Of a stretch of 42,536 bases of DNA, positions 1 through 7,777 are shown piece by piece; the first letter of the stretch is position 1; the number at the start of each line of letters is the position of its first letter. Position numbers and translations under genes: made by a program. The notes beneath the pieces were generated by a model, which was given only the letters and a program-made list of their open reading frames with translations, was not told the DNA's origin and did not search any database. This DNA is from JBMNQI01 sp050944055 (GTDB lineage Bacteria > Bacillota > Clostridia > Oscillospirales > Oscillospiraceae), in assembly GCA_050944055.1 (NCBI GenBank), contig JBMNQI010000013.1:1-42536 (forward strand). The letters are read 5' to 3'.

Positions 1-1038
1 AACCTTTTCGCTTTGAACCTCGCGAAAAAATCCGGGCACAGGAGGCTTATTCTATCCGAGGGCTATATGGACGTTGTTTCGCTCCACCAGGCGGGCTTCG
101 ACTGCGCCGTGGCGAGCCTCGGAACCTCGCTTACAGAAGAGCAGGCGTCGCTCATGGCCCGATATAAAAACGAGGTGGTGATAGCCTATGATTCCGACGA
201 GGCGGGGATTAAAGCCGCCCAGCGGGCCATAGGCATACTGGGAAAAACCGGCTTAAGCGTCAAGGTGCTTCGCATGGAGGGGGCCAAGGACCCGGACGAA
301 TTCATTAAGAGCAAGGGGACGGCCGCGTTTTCGCAGCTGCTAGACAGGTCGGAAAACCACATCGAGTACAGGCTCAACCTTATCCGCTTAAAGCACGACC
401 TGGATCAGAGCGCCGAGAGGGTCGCTTATCTCTCCGAGGCCATAGCGCTGCTCACAACCCTGGAAAGCGCCGTCGAGCGCGAGGTATACGGCGCGAAGGT
501 GGCGGAAGCCGCGGGCGTAACGCCCGAATCCGTCGCCGCCGAGGTAAAAAGAGAGCTGAAAAAGAGGCTGGCCTCGGAAAAGAAAAGGAAGGAGCGCCGC
601 GAGCTGCGGCCCTCGTCAAGGCTTCAGCCCCCGGAACGCTCCATGCGTTATGTAAACTTAAGGTCGGCGCGCGCCGAAGAAGGCATAATACGGCTTGCGC
701 TTATTGACCCGACAGTTTTCGACAGCATAGGGAGCCTTACAAAGGAAGATTTTTCCTCGGAATTTTTAGGAAGGGTTTTCGAGGCGCTGTATGTACGTTA
801 CCAAAACGGAAACGCCGTCACGATACCCTCGCTTTCCGGGAAATTCGAGCCCGCCGAAATGGCGCAAATAGCCGCAATTGCAGAACAACCTGAATCATCC
901 GATAATATTTTGAAAGCACTTGCGGATTATATAGACATAGTAAAGACCGAGCGATCAAAAAGAGAGGGCGGACGCGACCTTTTGGAGATACGGTCCAAAC
1001 TAAGGCAAAAGGAAGGAATTTTGGAAAATGGTCGATAA
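1..1038 (+). CDS. dnaG: DNA primase DnaG, C-terminal part (5' truncated by window)
   Basis: This is the 3' part of the replicative primase, which makes the RNA primers extended by the replicase. The reading frame is open from base 1, so the zinc-binding domain and the first part of the catalytic core lie upstream of the window. What is visible begins just before the TOPRIM fold: the acidic motif LSEGYMDV at about residue 19 of the fragment and the metal-binding DSDEAG near residue 66. A charged linker follows (about residues 185-205), then the C-terminal domain that contacts the replicative helicase. The stop overlaps the rpoD start by 11 bases, so the two genes are translated from one transcript, the classical dnaG-rpoD arrangement. 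The TTG at 13 is internal, not a start. Identification is secure. Confidence 0.96.
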   Translation, partial: NLFALNLAKKSGHRRLILSEGYMDVVSLHQAGFDCAVASLGTSLTEEQASLMARYKNEVVIAYDSDEAGIKAAQRAIGILGKTGLSVKVLRMEGAKDPDEFIKSKGTAAFSQLLDRSENHIEYRLNLIRLKHDLDQSAERVAYLSEAIALLTTLESAVEREVYGAKVAEAAGVTPESVAAEVKRELKKRLASEKKRKERRELRPSSRLQPPERSMRYVNLRSARAEEGIIRLALIDPTVFDSIGSLTKEDFSSEFLGRVFEALYVRYQNGNAVTIPSLSGKFEPAEMAQIAAIAEQPESSDNILKALADYIDIVKTERSKREGGRDLLEIRSKLRQKEGILENGR

Positions 1039-2257
1039 TAACAACAGCATGAATGAACACAACGAAGCAGCCCAGACTGCCGAGGAGAAAATGAACGAGC
1101 TGCTTGAGCGCGGCAAAAAGAAAGGCAAGCTTACAGCCAAAGAGATGGTGGACATACTTGAGGATGTTGAGCTGGAAAGCGATCAGATAGACAAATTCTA
1201 CGACATGCTCGAGAACCTCGGAATAGAGATATCGACTGAGGAGGATCCCGCCCTGATGGGCGAGGATATGCCGCCTATAGACGAGATTGAGGAGATCCCC
1301 AAAGAGGAGCTAATCGATCCGGAGACTATAATCGACGATTTTTCTATCGACGATCCGGTTCGCATGTACCTCAAGGAGATCGGAAAAGTCCCTCTGTTAA
1401 ACCCGGAGGAAGAGGTGGATCTTGCGACGAGGATGTCAATAGGCTTTGCCGCCGCGGCGACGCTTGAGGAAGCGGGGGAAGATTCACTCTCCCCGGAGGA
1501 GCGCGGCGAGCTTCTTTCGCTTATTAAAAGCGGAAACGCCGCAAAACAGAAACTCGCGGAAGCCAACCTCCGCCTTGTTGTTTCCATAGCCAAGCGCTAT
1601 GTTGGCCGCGGCATGCTGTTCCTCGACCTCATTCAGGAAGGCAATCTCGGGCTTATTAAAGCCGTTGAAAAGTTCGACCATACAAAGGGATATAAGTTCT
1701 CAACCTACGCGACCTGGTGGATCAGACAGGCCATTACGAGGGCTATTGCCGACCAGGCCCGCACTATCCGCATACCTGTACATATGGTGGAAACTATTAA
1801 CAAAGTTATCAGAGTTTCCCGCCAGCTTCTGCAGGAACTGGGCCATGACCCGAGCCCGGAGGAGATAGCTCAGGAAATGAACATCCCGGTTGAAAAGGTC
1901 AGGGACATATTGAAGATAGCCAAGGAGCCCGTATCTTTGGAGACGCCGATTGGCGAGGAGGAGGACAGCCACCTTGGCGACTTCATACCCGACGAGGACG
2001 CCTCGGAGCCTTCCAAGGCCGCAAGCTTCACACTTCTCAAGGAGCAGCTTGTGGAGGTGCTGGGCACGCTCACGCCGCGCGAGGAAAAGGTACTCAAGCT
2101 CCGTTTCGGGATTGAGGACGGGCGCACGCGCACGCTGGAGGAGGTAGGCAAGGAATTCAACGTCACGCGCGAGCGCATACGTCAGATAGAGGCCAAGGCC
2201 CTGCGCAAGCTCCGCCACCCGAGCCGCAGCAAGAAGCTTAAGGACTTTCTAAGCTGA
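1028..2257 (+). CDS. rpoD: RNA polymerase primary sigma factor RpoD (SigA)
   Basis: This is the housekeeping sigma factor that directs RNA polymerase to -35/-10 promoters. It has 409 residues, somewhat longer than the B. subtilis protein. Residues 15-75 form a region 1.1-like helical domain (KGKLTAKEMVDILED) followed by an acidic linker. Region 1.2 starts at DPVRMYLKEIGKVPLL. Region 2 contains LRLVVSIAKRYVGRG, the core-binding segment LDLIQEGNLGLIKAVEKFD and the -10 recognition helix YATWWIRQAITRAI. Region 3 begins at RIPVHMVETINK. Region 4 ends with the -35 helix-turn-helix VTRERIRQIEAKALRKLR. The ATG at 1028 sits inside the dnaG 3' end, behind an AAGGAA-type site. The Clostridia-style promoters found elsewhere in this window match what such a factor would read. 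Confidence 0.98.
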   Translation: MVDNNNSMNEHNEAAQTAEEKMNELLERGKKKGKLTAKEMVDILEDVELESDQIDKFYDMLENLGIEISTEEDPALMGEDMPPIDEIEEIPKEELIDPETIIDDFSIDDPVRMYLKEIGKVPLLNPEEEVDLATRMSIGFAAAATLEEAGEDSLSPEERGELLSLIKSGNAAKQKLAEANLRLVVSIAKRYVGRGMLFLDLIQEGNLGLIKAVEKFDHTKGYKFSTYATWWIRQAITRAIADQARTIRIPVHMVETINKVIRVSRQLLQELGHDPSPEEIAQEMNIPVEKVRDILKIAKEPVSLETPIGEEEDSHLGDFIPDEDASEPSKAASFTLLKEQLVEVLGTLTPREEKVLKLRFGIEDGRTRTLEEVGKEFNVTRERIRQIEAKALRKLRHPSRSKKLKDFLS

Positions 2258-2289
2258 AATTTAATATAAAGAAAACTTAAGAAAATACG

Positions 2290-2331
2290 AAAAGCACAAT
2301 GGAAGGTTGTTATACCGGCCGCTGTGCTTTT
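2290..2331 (+). terminator. Rho-independent terminator after rpoD
   Basis: A 9-bp stem (AAAAGCACA at 2290-2298 pairing with TGTGCTTTT at 2323-2331) encloses a 24-base loop containing a further short GG/CC pairing. The descending arm runs into TTTTTGTCTT. It lies 32 bases after the rpoD stop. Confidence 0.6.
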
Positions 2332-2377
2332 TGTCTTGCTGGTAAGACGTAAAATGCAGGAGAACTGGAAATTATTA

Positions 2378-2406
2378 TTGCGCACACAGGATATTTCATG
2401 TATAAT
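2378..2406 (+). promoter_or_regulatory. Sigma-A type promoter of the lipoprotein gene
   Basis: TTGCGC at 2378-2383, a 17-base spacer, and a perfect TATAAT at 2401-2406. Transcription would start near 2413 and give a leader of about 140 bases before the ATG at 2554. The leader holds a GGCGGC (2426-2431) / GCCGCC (2450-2455) hairpin. The whole stretch 2258-2553 contains no credible gene. An open frame does extend upstream of 2554 to an ATG at 2398, but that ATG overlaps the -10 region and has no ribosome binding site. Confidence 0.65.
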
Positions 2407-2553
2407 CCGTCTTGTATAGGGGCTTGGCGGCTTCGAAAGCGCGGGCTTTGCCGCCCCGATAACAGCCTGGAAGAGAGAATGCTTAAAAATCAATGGGGTG
2501 CACCGGACCGTGCCGGAATAAGGCGCATTTCACCCCGGATAAGGAGAAATGAT

Positions 2554-3420
2554 ATGAAGAAAATTATCTCGCTGATCGCTATAATCGCTCTCGTGCTGGC
2601 TCTGTTTGGCGGCTGCGGAAAGACCGCTCCTCCAAACGACTCCGGGAGCAAGGGCACGCAGTCCCAAGCTGACGGCGGCAACAGCTCCGCAAGCGGCCCG
2701 TCAAGCGGCGAATCAGAGGCGGAGGCAGCGGAAGAGGATGATTCTGAGCCTGAAAGCGGCGAATCCACAGGCACTTATTCCGATTATGCGCTCGGCACTC
2801 CGGCCGGCAGCTACGCGAGATACATTGAAGCAAAATCGGCCGCTATAGAATTGATTTATTCAAAGCTCGACGAAAACCCCGACGCGCCCTGGACGATTTC
2901 AATGGCGTTCCTTCCGATTTCTATGGTTGACCTTTCGCTGCTGCCTATATCCGTTTTTTCAAGCGATGACCCCGCGGTGATTGAGGCGGCCGTCTCCTTC
3001 TTCTCATATTCGGATATCGATTACAAGGTCGACGGGAATACATATACCTTTATCTACACGGACGACGAAGGCGGAAGAATAACCCAGGTAACGAAATACG
3101 ATCCGGACACGGATTCTCTGGCCTCTTCGATAACGGACGGCGCCGGAAACGAAACCATGTATTTTGAGTATACCAAATCCGGAGACGGCTATGCGGCCCA
3201 GTATTTTTACCCGGAAGCGGACAGCGGCAGCACTCTCATAGTATCGTACTTTGATAAGGATGTCGTCGCATACGGATTTAAGACCGATGTGGCAAAACCC
3301 GAATCAATATTCGGCAGATCAGGTTTCGGAGTTGATTTTGTAAAAGGATGCGACCCGTGCTTCATTTTTGAAAAAGGCACTCTGACTGTCGTCGAGGAAG
3401 GCGTAGAGACCGTCCTGTAA
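2554..3420 (+). CDS. Putative secreted lipoprotein, unrecognised family
   Basis: A 288-residue protein with a lipoprotein signal peptide: basic MKK, a hydrophobic stretch to residue 19, and a lipobox-like LFGGC placing the lipidated cysteine at residue 21. It should be anchored to the outer face of the membrane. Residues 25-80 are a low-complexity Ser/Gly/Glu/Asp-rich linker. The remaining ~200 residues look like a globular domain rich in beta strand (VDGNTYTFIYTDDEGG, MYFEYTKSGDGYAAQYFYP), reminiscent of extracellular lipoproteins of unknown function. Two cysteines lie close together near the C terminus (KGCDPCF) and could form a disulfide. The start is chosen because AAGGAG lies eight bases before this ATG and the signal peptide begins there. 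It stands alone between a promoter and a terminator. No function can be assigned. Confidence 0.85.
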   Translation: MKKIISLIAIIALVLALFGGCGKTAPPNDSGSKGTQSQADGGNSSASGPSSGESEAEAAEEDDSEPESGESTGTYSDYALGTPAGSYARYIEAKSAAIELIYSKLDENPDAPWTISMAFLPISMVDLSLLPISVFSSDDPAVIEAAVSFFSYSDIDYKVDGNTYTFIYTDDEGGRITQVTKYDPDTDSLASSITDGAGNETMYFEYTKSGDGYAAQYFYPEADSGSTLIVSYFDKDVVAYGFKTDVAKPESIFGRSGFGVDFVKGCDPCFIFEKGTLTVVEEGVETVL

Positions 3421-3471
3421 ATCCGCGCAAGCATGTGCCGGGCGTATCTCGGCAGAAGGCTATTACGTACA

Positions 3472-3513
3472 AAAAGCGCTCAGGCGCGGCAATGTGCCGG
3501 CCTGAGCGCTTTT
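3472..3513. terminator. Bidirectional terminator between convergent genes
   Basis: A 14-bp perfect stem: AAAAGCGCTCAGGC at 3472-3485 pairs with 3500-3513, with a second CGGCA/TGCCG stem inside the loop. It reads AAAAA on one side and TTTT on the other, so it can serve both the lipoprotein gene (+) and the transporter operon (-). Confidence 0.85.
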
Positions 3514-3520
3514 AACTGTC

Positions 3521-3694
3521 TTATATACCCGGGGAGAATAACCGTATCGCCAGCAGTATTAAAGCGCCCGTTATAATGCCTGCAAGCGTCATAATTAAAA
3601 AAGCCAGAATAATCCTTCTTATATTGCGCCTTTCCTCGGCGTTCCGCCTGCGCTGATTGCGCCCGCTTTTCCAGAAATACCTGTTGTAATCCAT
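3521..3694 (-). CDS. Possible small single-pass membrane protein (57 aa) at the end of the transporter operon
   Basis: Reading leftward from ATG 3694 there is a 57-codon frame ending in TAA at 3521-3523, directly before the terminator. The first 28 residues are strongly basic (RRRNAEERRNIRR). Residues 28-50 form a clear hydrophobic helix (ILAFLIMTLAGIITGALILL), and a short tail follows. This is the layout of a small inner-membrane protein with a cytoplasmic N terminus. The ATG lies four bases after the stop of the upstream ATPase gene, so coupling is possible, but no good ribosome binding site is visible. I do not recognise a family. The placement and the well-formed helix argue for a real gene; the weak initiation signal argues against. 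Confidence 0.45.
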   Translation of the reverse strand: MDYNRYFWKSGRNQRRRNAEERRNIRRIILAFLIMTLAGIITGALILLAIRLFSPGI

Positions 3695-3698
3695 AGCG

Positions 3699-4667
3699 CT
3701 ACGCGTTTACCGCGCATGGTGAATGCAGGGTGCAGGCCACGAAATGCCCGGGTGATACCTCGGTAAGCGGTATATCGGCGTTTTGGCAGCGCTCGTTTAC
3801 GTAAGGGCAGCGCGAAGCGAACCGGCAGCCGGGCTTCGGGTTCACAGGGCTGGTCACCTCGCCGCGCACCACCTCCATATACTTGTGCCTCATTCCGGCT
3901 TTGGGGACGGGTATGGCCGAAAGCAGGGCCTTTGTATACGGGTGCAGCGGCTCCCTGAAAAGCCGCTTGGACTCGCAGCGCTCCACGCATTTGCCGAGAT
4001 ACATGACGGCTATCTCGTCTGAAATATGGCGGACCACGGAAAGGTCGTGAGTGATAAACATATATGTTAGCCCGAGGTCTGACTGAAGATCCATAAGAAG
4101 GTTGAGAATCTGCGCCTGTATAGACACGTCCAGAGCGGAAACAGGCTCGTCGCAGACAATAAAGCGGGGCTCGAGAGACAGCGCGCGCGCAACGCCTATG
4201 CGCTGGCGGCGGCCCCCGTCCAGCTCGTGCGGATACGCGCCCGACAGCCTTTGCGCGAGGCCGACGGTATCCATCAGCTGCGCAACTTTCCTGTAGGTTT
4301 CCGCCCTTGACGAGCAGATTCTGTTTACCAGCATGGGCTCGGCAATAAGCTCCTGCACGCTCATGCGCGGGTTAAGACTGCTGTACGGGTCCTGGAAAAT
4401 CATCTGCATCTGCCTGCGTATTTCGCGTGACTCGCGCCTGGTGCATTTATGAATATCTTTCCCGTCGAAGAAAATCTCTCCGCCCGTGGCTTCCTCAAGC
4501 CGTATGACCGTCCTCCCAAGCGTCGATTTGCCGCAGCCGGATTCGCCGACTACTCCCAGCGTCTTTCCCTTCTCGATTGAGAGGGACACGCCGTCCACCG
4601 CGCAGAGCATCCCGTTTTTTACCTTATAGTATTTTTTCAGGTCCTTTGTTTCGAGCAGAGCGCTCAT
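3699..4667 (-). CDS. Peptide ABC transporter ATPase, OppF/DppF type
   Basis: The second ATPase of a peptide/nickel-type (PepT family) importer; it hydrolyses ATP at the cytoplasmic face to drive uptake. It has 322 residues. The Walker A motif is GESGCGKST near residue 40. The Q loop lies in MIFQDPYSSLNPRMSV. The Walker B motif is FIVCDEPVSALD and the switch histidine is in FITHDLSVV. The usual LSGG signature reads LDGGRRQRIGVARAL, a one-residue variation. The C-terminal oligopeptide-transporter domain follows, with a cysteine-rich segment (PGCRFASRCPYVNERC) typical of the iron-sulfur-binding tail of this family. The ATG overlaps the stop of the preceding ATPase gene (ATGA) behind AAGGAGG. Substrate cannot be read from the ATPase. 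Confidence 0.95.
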   Translation of the reverse strand: MSALLETKDLKKYYKVKNGMLCAVDGVSLSIEKGKTLGVVGESGCGKSTLGRTVIRLEEATGGEIFFDGKDIHKCTRRESREIRRQMQMIFQDPYSSLNPRMSVQELIAEPMLVNRICSSRAETYRKVAQLMDTVGLAQRLSGAYPHELDGGRRQRIGVARALSLEPRFIVCDEPVSALDVSIQAQILNLLMDLQSDLGLTYMFITHDLSVVRHISDEIAVMYLGKCVERCESKRLFREPLHPYTKALLSAIPVPKAGMRHKYMEVVRGEVTSPVNPKPGCRFASRCPYVNERCQNADIPLTEVSPGHFVACTLHSPCAVNA

Positions 4668-5647
4668 ACGCCGCCCTCCTTTGCGCTGCTGAAAAGATGG
4701 CAGCTTATTTTGTGCCCGTCCTTTTCATACACCGCCGGCTTCCGCTCGCGGCATATGTCCATGCATTTGGGGCATCTTGGGGAGAAGCTGCAGCCTTCGG
4801 GCAGGTCCGTAGGGTCGGGCATCAAACCGTCTATGGGTGAAAGACGCTCCTCGTCTCCCTCGAGGTCCGGTATGGAGCCGAAAAGACCCACCGTATAAGG
4901 ATGATGCATATCGCTGACAAATATGTCGTCCAGCGTCCCGTACTCGATTATCTCGCCGGCATACATAACGGCCACATTGTCGCAGGTCTGGGCGACTATG
5001 CCGAGGTCGTGCGTAATCATTATCATAGCCGTGCCGAGCTTATCCTGGAGCTCCCTCATCATGGACAGGACCTGCGCCTGTATGGTTACGTCCAGCGCCG
5101 TCGTAGGCTCGTCCGCTATGAGAAGCTCGGGGTTGCAGGCCAGGGCTATGGCAATAACAACTCTCTGCTTCATTCCGCCGGAAAACTGATGCGGGTAGTC
5201 GGTCTTACGCGAGGCCTCTATACCCACCATTTCCATCATTTCCTCGACGCGCTTTTCGATTTCGTCCCTGGAGCGGTTTTCCTCGTTATGCAGTATAAGC
5301 GCCTCCGCTATCTGGTCGCCGACTCTTATAACCGGATTGAGCGCCGTCATCGGGTCCTGGAATATCATTGATACCTTACTGCCGCGCAGCTTCCGCAGAT
5401 CGTGCTCCGGCAGCTTGAGAATATCCGTCCCGTCTATAAGTATCTCTCCGGATATGATACGCGCCGTGCGCTCCGGCAGCAGGCGAAGTATGGACAATGC
5501 CGTGGTGGTTTTTCCGGCTCCCGTTTCTCCGACTATCCCAAGCGTTTGGCCCTTGTCCAGAGAAAGGGATATGCCGTTGACCGCGTGGACGGTTTCAAGG
5601 TCTGTTTTATAGATGATTTTAAGGTCTTTAATTTCAAGCAGACTCAT
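4664..5647 (-). CDS. Peptide ABC transporter ATPase, OppD/DppD type
   Basis: The first ATPase of the importer, 327 residues. It carries Walker A GETGAGKTT near residue 40, the Q-loop segment MIFQDPMTALNPV, the signature FSGGMKQRVVIAIAL, Walker B LLIADEPTTALD and the switch region MITHDLGIV. The C-terminal family domain contains the cysteine cluster CSFSPRCPKCMDIC. It would pair with the OppF-type subunit as a heterodimer under the two permeases. The ATG at 5647 has GGGGG six bases upstream. It is separated from the permease gene by 112 bases, a looser spacing than elsewhere in the operon. That gap holds a small GC hairpin (5691-5705) that may partly reduce transcription. The assignment as a PepT-family ATPase is secure; the substrate is unknown. 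Confidence 0.95.
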   Translation of the reverse strand: MSLLEIKDLKIIYKTDLETVHAVNGISLSLDKGQTLGIVGETGAGKTTTALSILRLLPERTARIISGEILIDGTDILKLPEHDLRKLRGSKVSMIFQDPMTALNPVIRVGDQIAEALILHNEENRSRDEIEKRVEEMMEMVGIEASRKTDYPHQFSGGMKQRVVIAIALACNPELLIADEPTTALDVTIQAQVLSMMRELQDKLGTAMIMITHDLGIVAQTCDNVAVMYAGEIIEYGTLDDIFVSDMHHPYTVGLFGSIPDLEGDEERLSPIDGLMPDPTDLPEGCSFSPRCPKCMDICRERKPAVYEKDGHKISCHLFSSAKEGGV

Positions 5648-5759
5648 AATACCCCCATGCGCCGATGCGCATAAAAAAAGTGTTTCCCTTCGGGCTTGTC
5701 GCCCGCGGATAGAAGCATGGCTGCGAAAAGCACTGTGCCGGAGCTTCGCTGTTTGCGCT

Positions 5760-6656
5760 TTAGTTGCGCAGCTTCGGGTCCAAAGCGTCGCGCAGGCCGT
5801 CTCCTACAAGGTTGAAGCTCAGGGCGGAGAGCAGAATAGCGCAGCCCGGAATATACAGCAGATAGGGAGACTGGAACATATACTGCCTTGCGTCCGAGAG
5901 CAGCGCGCCCCATTCCGGGGACGGCGGCTGCACGCCCATTCCGATAAACGACAGGCCCGCCGCCGAGAGTATCATGGTGGCTATGTTCATTGTCGTATTG
6001 ACAATGATAGGGCCCAGGGCGTTAGGGAGGACATATTTAAGTATCATTCTCATATTGCGCGTCCCGTAGGAACGGGCGGCGTCTATGTAATCCTGGTCGA
6101 CAACCGTCAGGACAACCGACCTTATGAGCCTGACATTGCTCGGGACGCAGGAAATGGTAATCGCTATGAGCAGGTTCCGGAGATTAGGCCCCAGCGCGGC
6201 CACAACGGCGAGGGAGAGGAGAACAGGCGGCACCGACATCAGAATATCCATCAGGCGCATTACGATATTGTCGAACCAGCCGCCGAAATAGCCGCAGGCC
6301 GCGCCCAGCAGCCCGCCGATGATAAGCGCCAGGAAGCTCGTGGATATGCCTATCAAAAGCGAATAACGGGAGCCGTGCACCATGCGCGCGAAAAGGTCGC
6401 GCCCAAGCTGGTCCGTTCCGAAAACATGCTGCGCCGACGGCCCCTGCAGCCTTTCCGCGCCGACCTGCTGTATTGTTTTTTCATAGGGAACTATCAGATC
6501 CGCGCATATGGAGATAAGCAGGATGAGTATCATAAGAACGAGGCCGAGCATTGCCGTACGGCTCTTTTTGAACCGACGCCAAACCTCTTTTGCCTGGCTG
6601 TTTTTAACGCTTTTCAGCTTGCGCGCCCTTATTGGCTTAACTATAACGCTCTGCAT
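5760..6656 (-). CDS. Peptide ABC transporter permease, OppC/DppC type
   Basis: An inner-membrane permease subunit of the importer, 298 residues from ATG 6656. It has a cytoplasmic N terminus, a first membrane helix (TAMLGLVLMILILLISICADLIV), a periplasm-type loop with HVFGTDQLGRDLFARMVHGSRYSL, and then five further helices. The EAA-like coupling segment is DYIDAARSYGTRNMRMILKYVLPN, and the family's usual ending is NLVGDGLRDALDPKLRN. I prefer ATG 6656 because GAGGGAG lies six bases before it. A GTG at 6671 overlaps the upstream stop (GTGA) and could be used instead, adding five residues. It partners with the OppB-type permease to form the translocation path. Confidence 0.94.
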   Translation of the reverse strand: MQSVIVKPIRARKLKSVKNSQAKEVWRRFKKSRTAMLGLVLMILILLISICADLIVPYEKTIQQVGAERLQGPSAQHVFGTDQLGRDLFARMVHGSRYSLLIGISTSFLALIIGGLLGAACGYFGGWFDNIVMRLMDILMSVPPVLLSLAVVAALGPNLRNLLIAITISCVPSNVRLIRSVVLTVVDQDYIDAARSYGTRNMRMILKYVLPNALGPIIVNTTMNIATMILSAAGLSFIGMGVQPPSPEWGALLSDARQYMFQSPYLLYIPGCAILLSALSFNLVGDGLRDALDPKLRN

Positions 6657-6667
6657 ATTCTGCTCCC

Positions 6668-7600
6668 TCACCTGGTATATTTAGCTTTAATACGCGGATC
6701 AATAAAAGCGTACAGCAGATCCACAATAAGCATGATAAGGCAGAACAATACGCTCAGGAGTATTGTCGCCGCCAGGACCGAGGGCACGTCCTTCTGCCTT
6801 ATGGCCGTAACTATGTATGTGCCAAGCCCGGGCATGCCGAAAACGGTTTCGATAATTATCGCGCCGCCGAGGTTCGCGCCGAACGACATGCCGAGAGTTG
6901 TTATGACCGGCAGCAGCGCGTTCTTCAGGGCGTGCTTCCAGATCACCGCCCTTTCCGAGGCGCCTTTGGCCCTTGCCGTGCATATGTAGTCCTGACGGAC
7001 TGTTTCAAGCATTGTTGAGCGCGTCAGGCGCATTAGGCCTGCGGCGCCTCCCGCGGACAGCGTGACCGTCGGCAGAATGAAGCACTGCCAGGTGTCTATG
7101 CCGTTCGAGGGGAGCAGGCCGAGCTTCAGGGAAAACAGCATCATGAGCATAAGCCCGAACCAGAAACCCGGTATTGCCGCAAAGAACATTGCCATAATAG
7201 TAAAAAAGCTGTCCACAAACGAATACTGCTTCACGGCGGAGAATATGCCCAGAGAAATGCCTATAATGGAGCTTAAGGCCATGGAGGCAAGCGCCAATAT
7301 GAAGGTCGTCGGGAAACGCGCGAGTATCTCGTTGAAGACGGGGGTTCGCGTCCTGTAGGAGTCGCCGAAATCAAAACGAAGCACAATGTTCTTCAGGTAG
7401 TCAAAAAACTGTACGATGAAGGGCTTGTCGTACCCAAGCTCATGATTAAGCGCGGCTATGTCCGCCTTATCGGCCGTCATCCCCAGTATAAGCGTGCCCG
7501 GGTCCCCAGGAGTAAGCGCCATTATTGCATACACAAGCAGTATTGCGCCTAACAGCACCGGTATTGTCAACAAAAGACGTTTCAGAACATATCTGTACAT
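6668..7600 (-). CDS. Peptide ABC transporter permease, OppB/DppB type
   Basis: The first gene of the leftward transporter operon, 310 residues. It starts with the typical MYRYVLKRLLLTIPVLLGAILLVYAIMALTPGDP, in which the first helix is followed by the PGDP motif of OppB/DppB/NikB proteins. Five further hydrophobic helices follow, with the coupling segment RQDYICTARAKGASERAVIWKHALKNALLPV and the conserved ETVFGMPGLG. It ends in the usual DPRIKAKY motif. GGGGAGA lies five bases before the ATG. The substrate-binding subunit is not in this operon; a family-5 binding lipoprotein lies in the divergent operon at 11119-12696 and is the obvious partner. Confidence 0.95.
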   Translation of the reverse strand: MYRYVLKRLLLTIPVLLGAILLVYAIMALTPGDPGTLILGMTADKADIAALNHELGYDKPFIVQFFDYLKNIVLRFDFGDSYRTRTPVFNEILARFPTTFILALASMALSSIIGISLGIFSAVKQYSFVDSFFTIMAMFFAAIPGFWFGLMLMMLFSLKLGLLPSNGIDTWQCFILPTVTLSAGGAAGLMRLTRSTMLETVRQDYICTARAKGASERAVIWKHALKNALLPVITTLGMSFGANLGGAIIIETVFGMPGLGTYIVTAIRQKDVPSVLAATILLSVLFCLIMLIVDLLYAFIDPRIKAKYTR

Positions 7601-7644
7601 GCGGTTCTCCCCTGATTAAAGCATAAAAGCATATAATTGGACTA

Positions 7645-7673
7645 ATTTTATACCAACGCCTATTTCAAGTCAA
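7645..7673 (-). promoter_or_regulatory. Promoter of the transporter operon
   Basis: On the minus strand, TTGACT (7668-7673), a 17-base spacer and TAAAAT (7645-7650), placed about 45 bases before the OppB-type ATG. Each hexamer matches consensus in five of six positions. Confidence 0.65.
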
Positions 7674-7706
7674 CAACAAGGGAGTATTTTCCGTTCAATA
7701 TATTTG

Positions 7707-7735
7707 TTGCAAAACTGCTTATACTTTGCTATTAT
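7707..7735 (+). promoter_or_regulatory. Promoter of the FAD oxidoreductase operon
   Basis: TTGCAA (7707-7712), a 17-base spacer and TATTAT (7730-7735). Transcription would begin near 7742, about 36 bases before the ATG at 7778. It diverges from the transporter promoter, with 33 bases between the two -35 boxes, so a shared regulator could bind between them. Confidence 0.65.
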
Positions 7736-7777
7736 TACAAAAATGAATTAATTCTGGCAGACGTAAGGAGCGGGTCT

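Noticed and set aside
2398..2553. Upstream extension of the lipoprotein gene from ATG 2398
   Set aside because: The ATG lies directly at the promoter -10 box, lacks a ribosome site, and the extension would bury the signal peptide.
5691..5705. Hairpin CGGGC/GCCCG as an internal terminator of the importer operon
   Set aside because: The stem is only five base pairs and the T run is 15 bases away; at most it is a weak attenuator.
5613..6989. A 458-codon plus-strand open frame across the permease region
   Set aside because: It is antisense to two clear permease genes, has a composition rich in Arg/His/Gln as expected of a reverse-frame shadow, and has no ribosome site.
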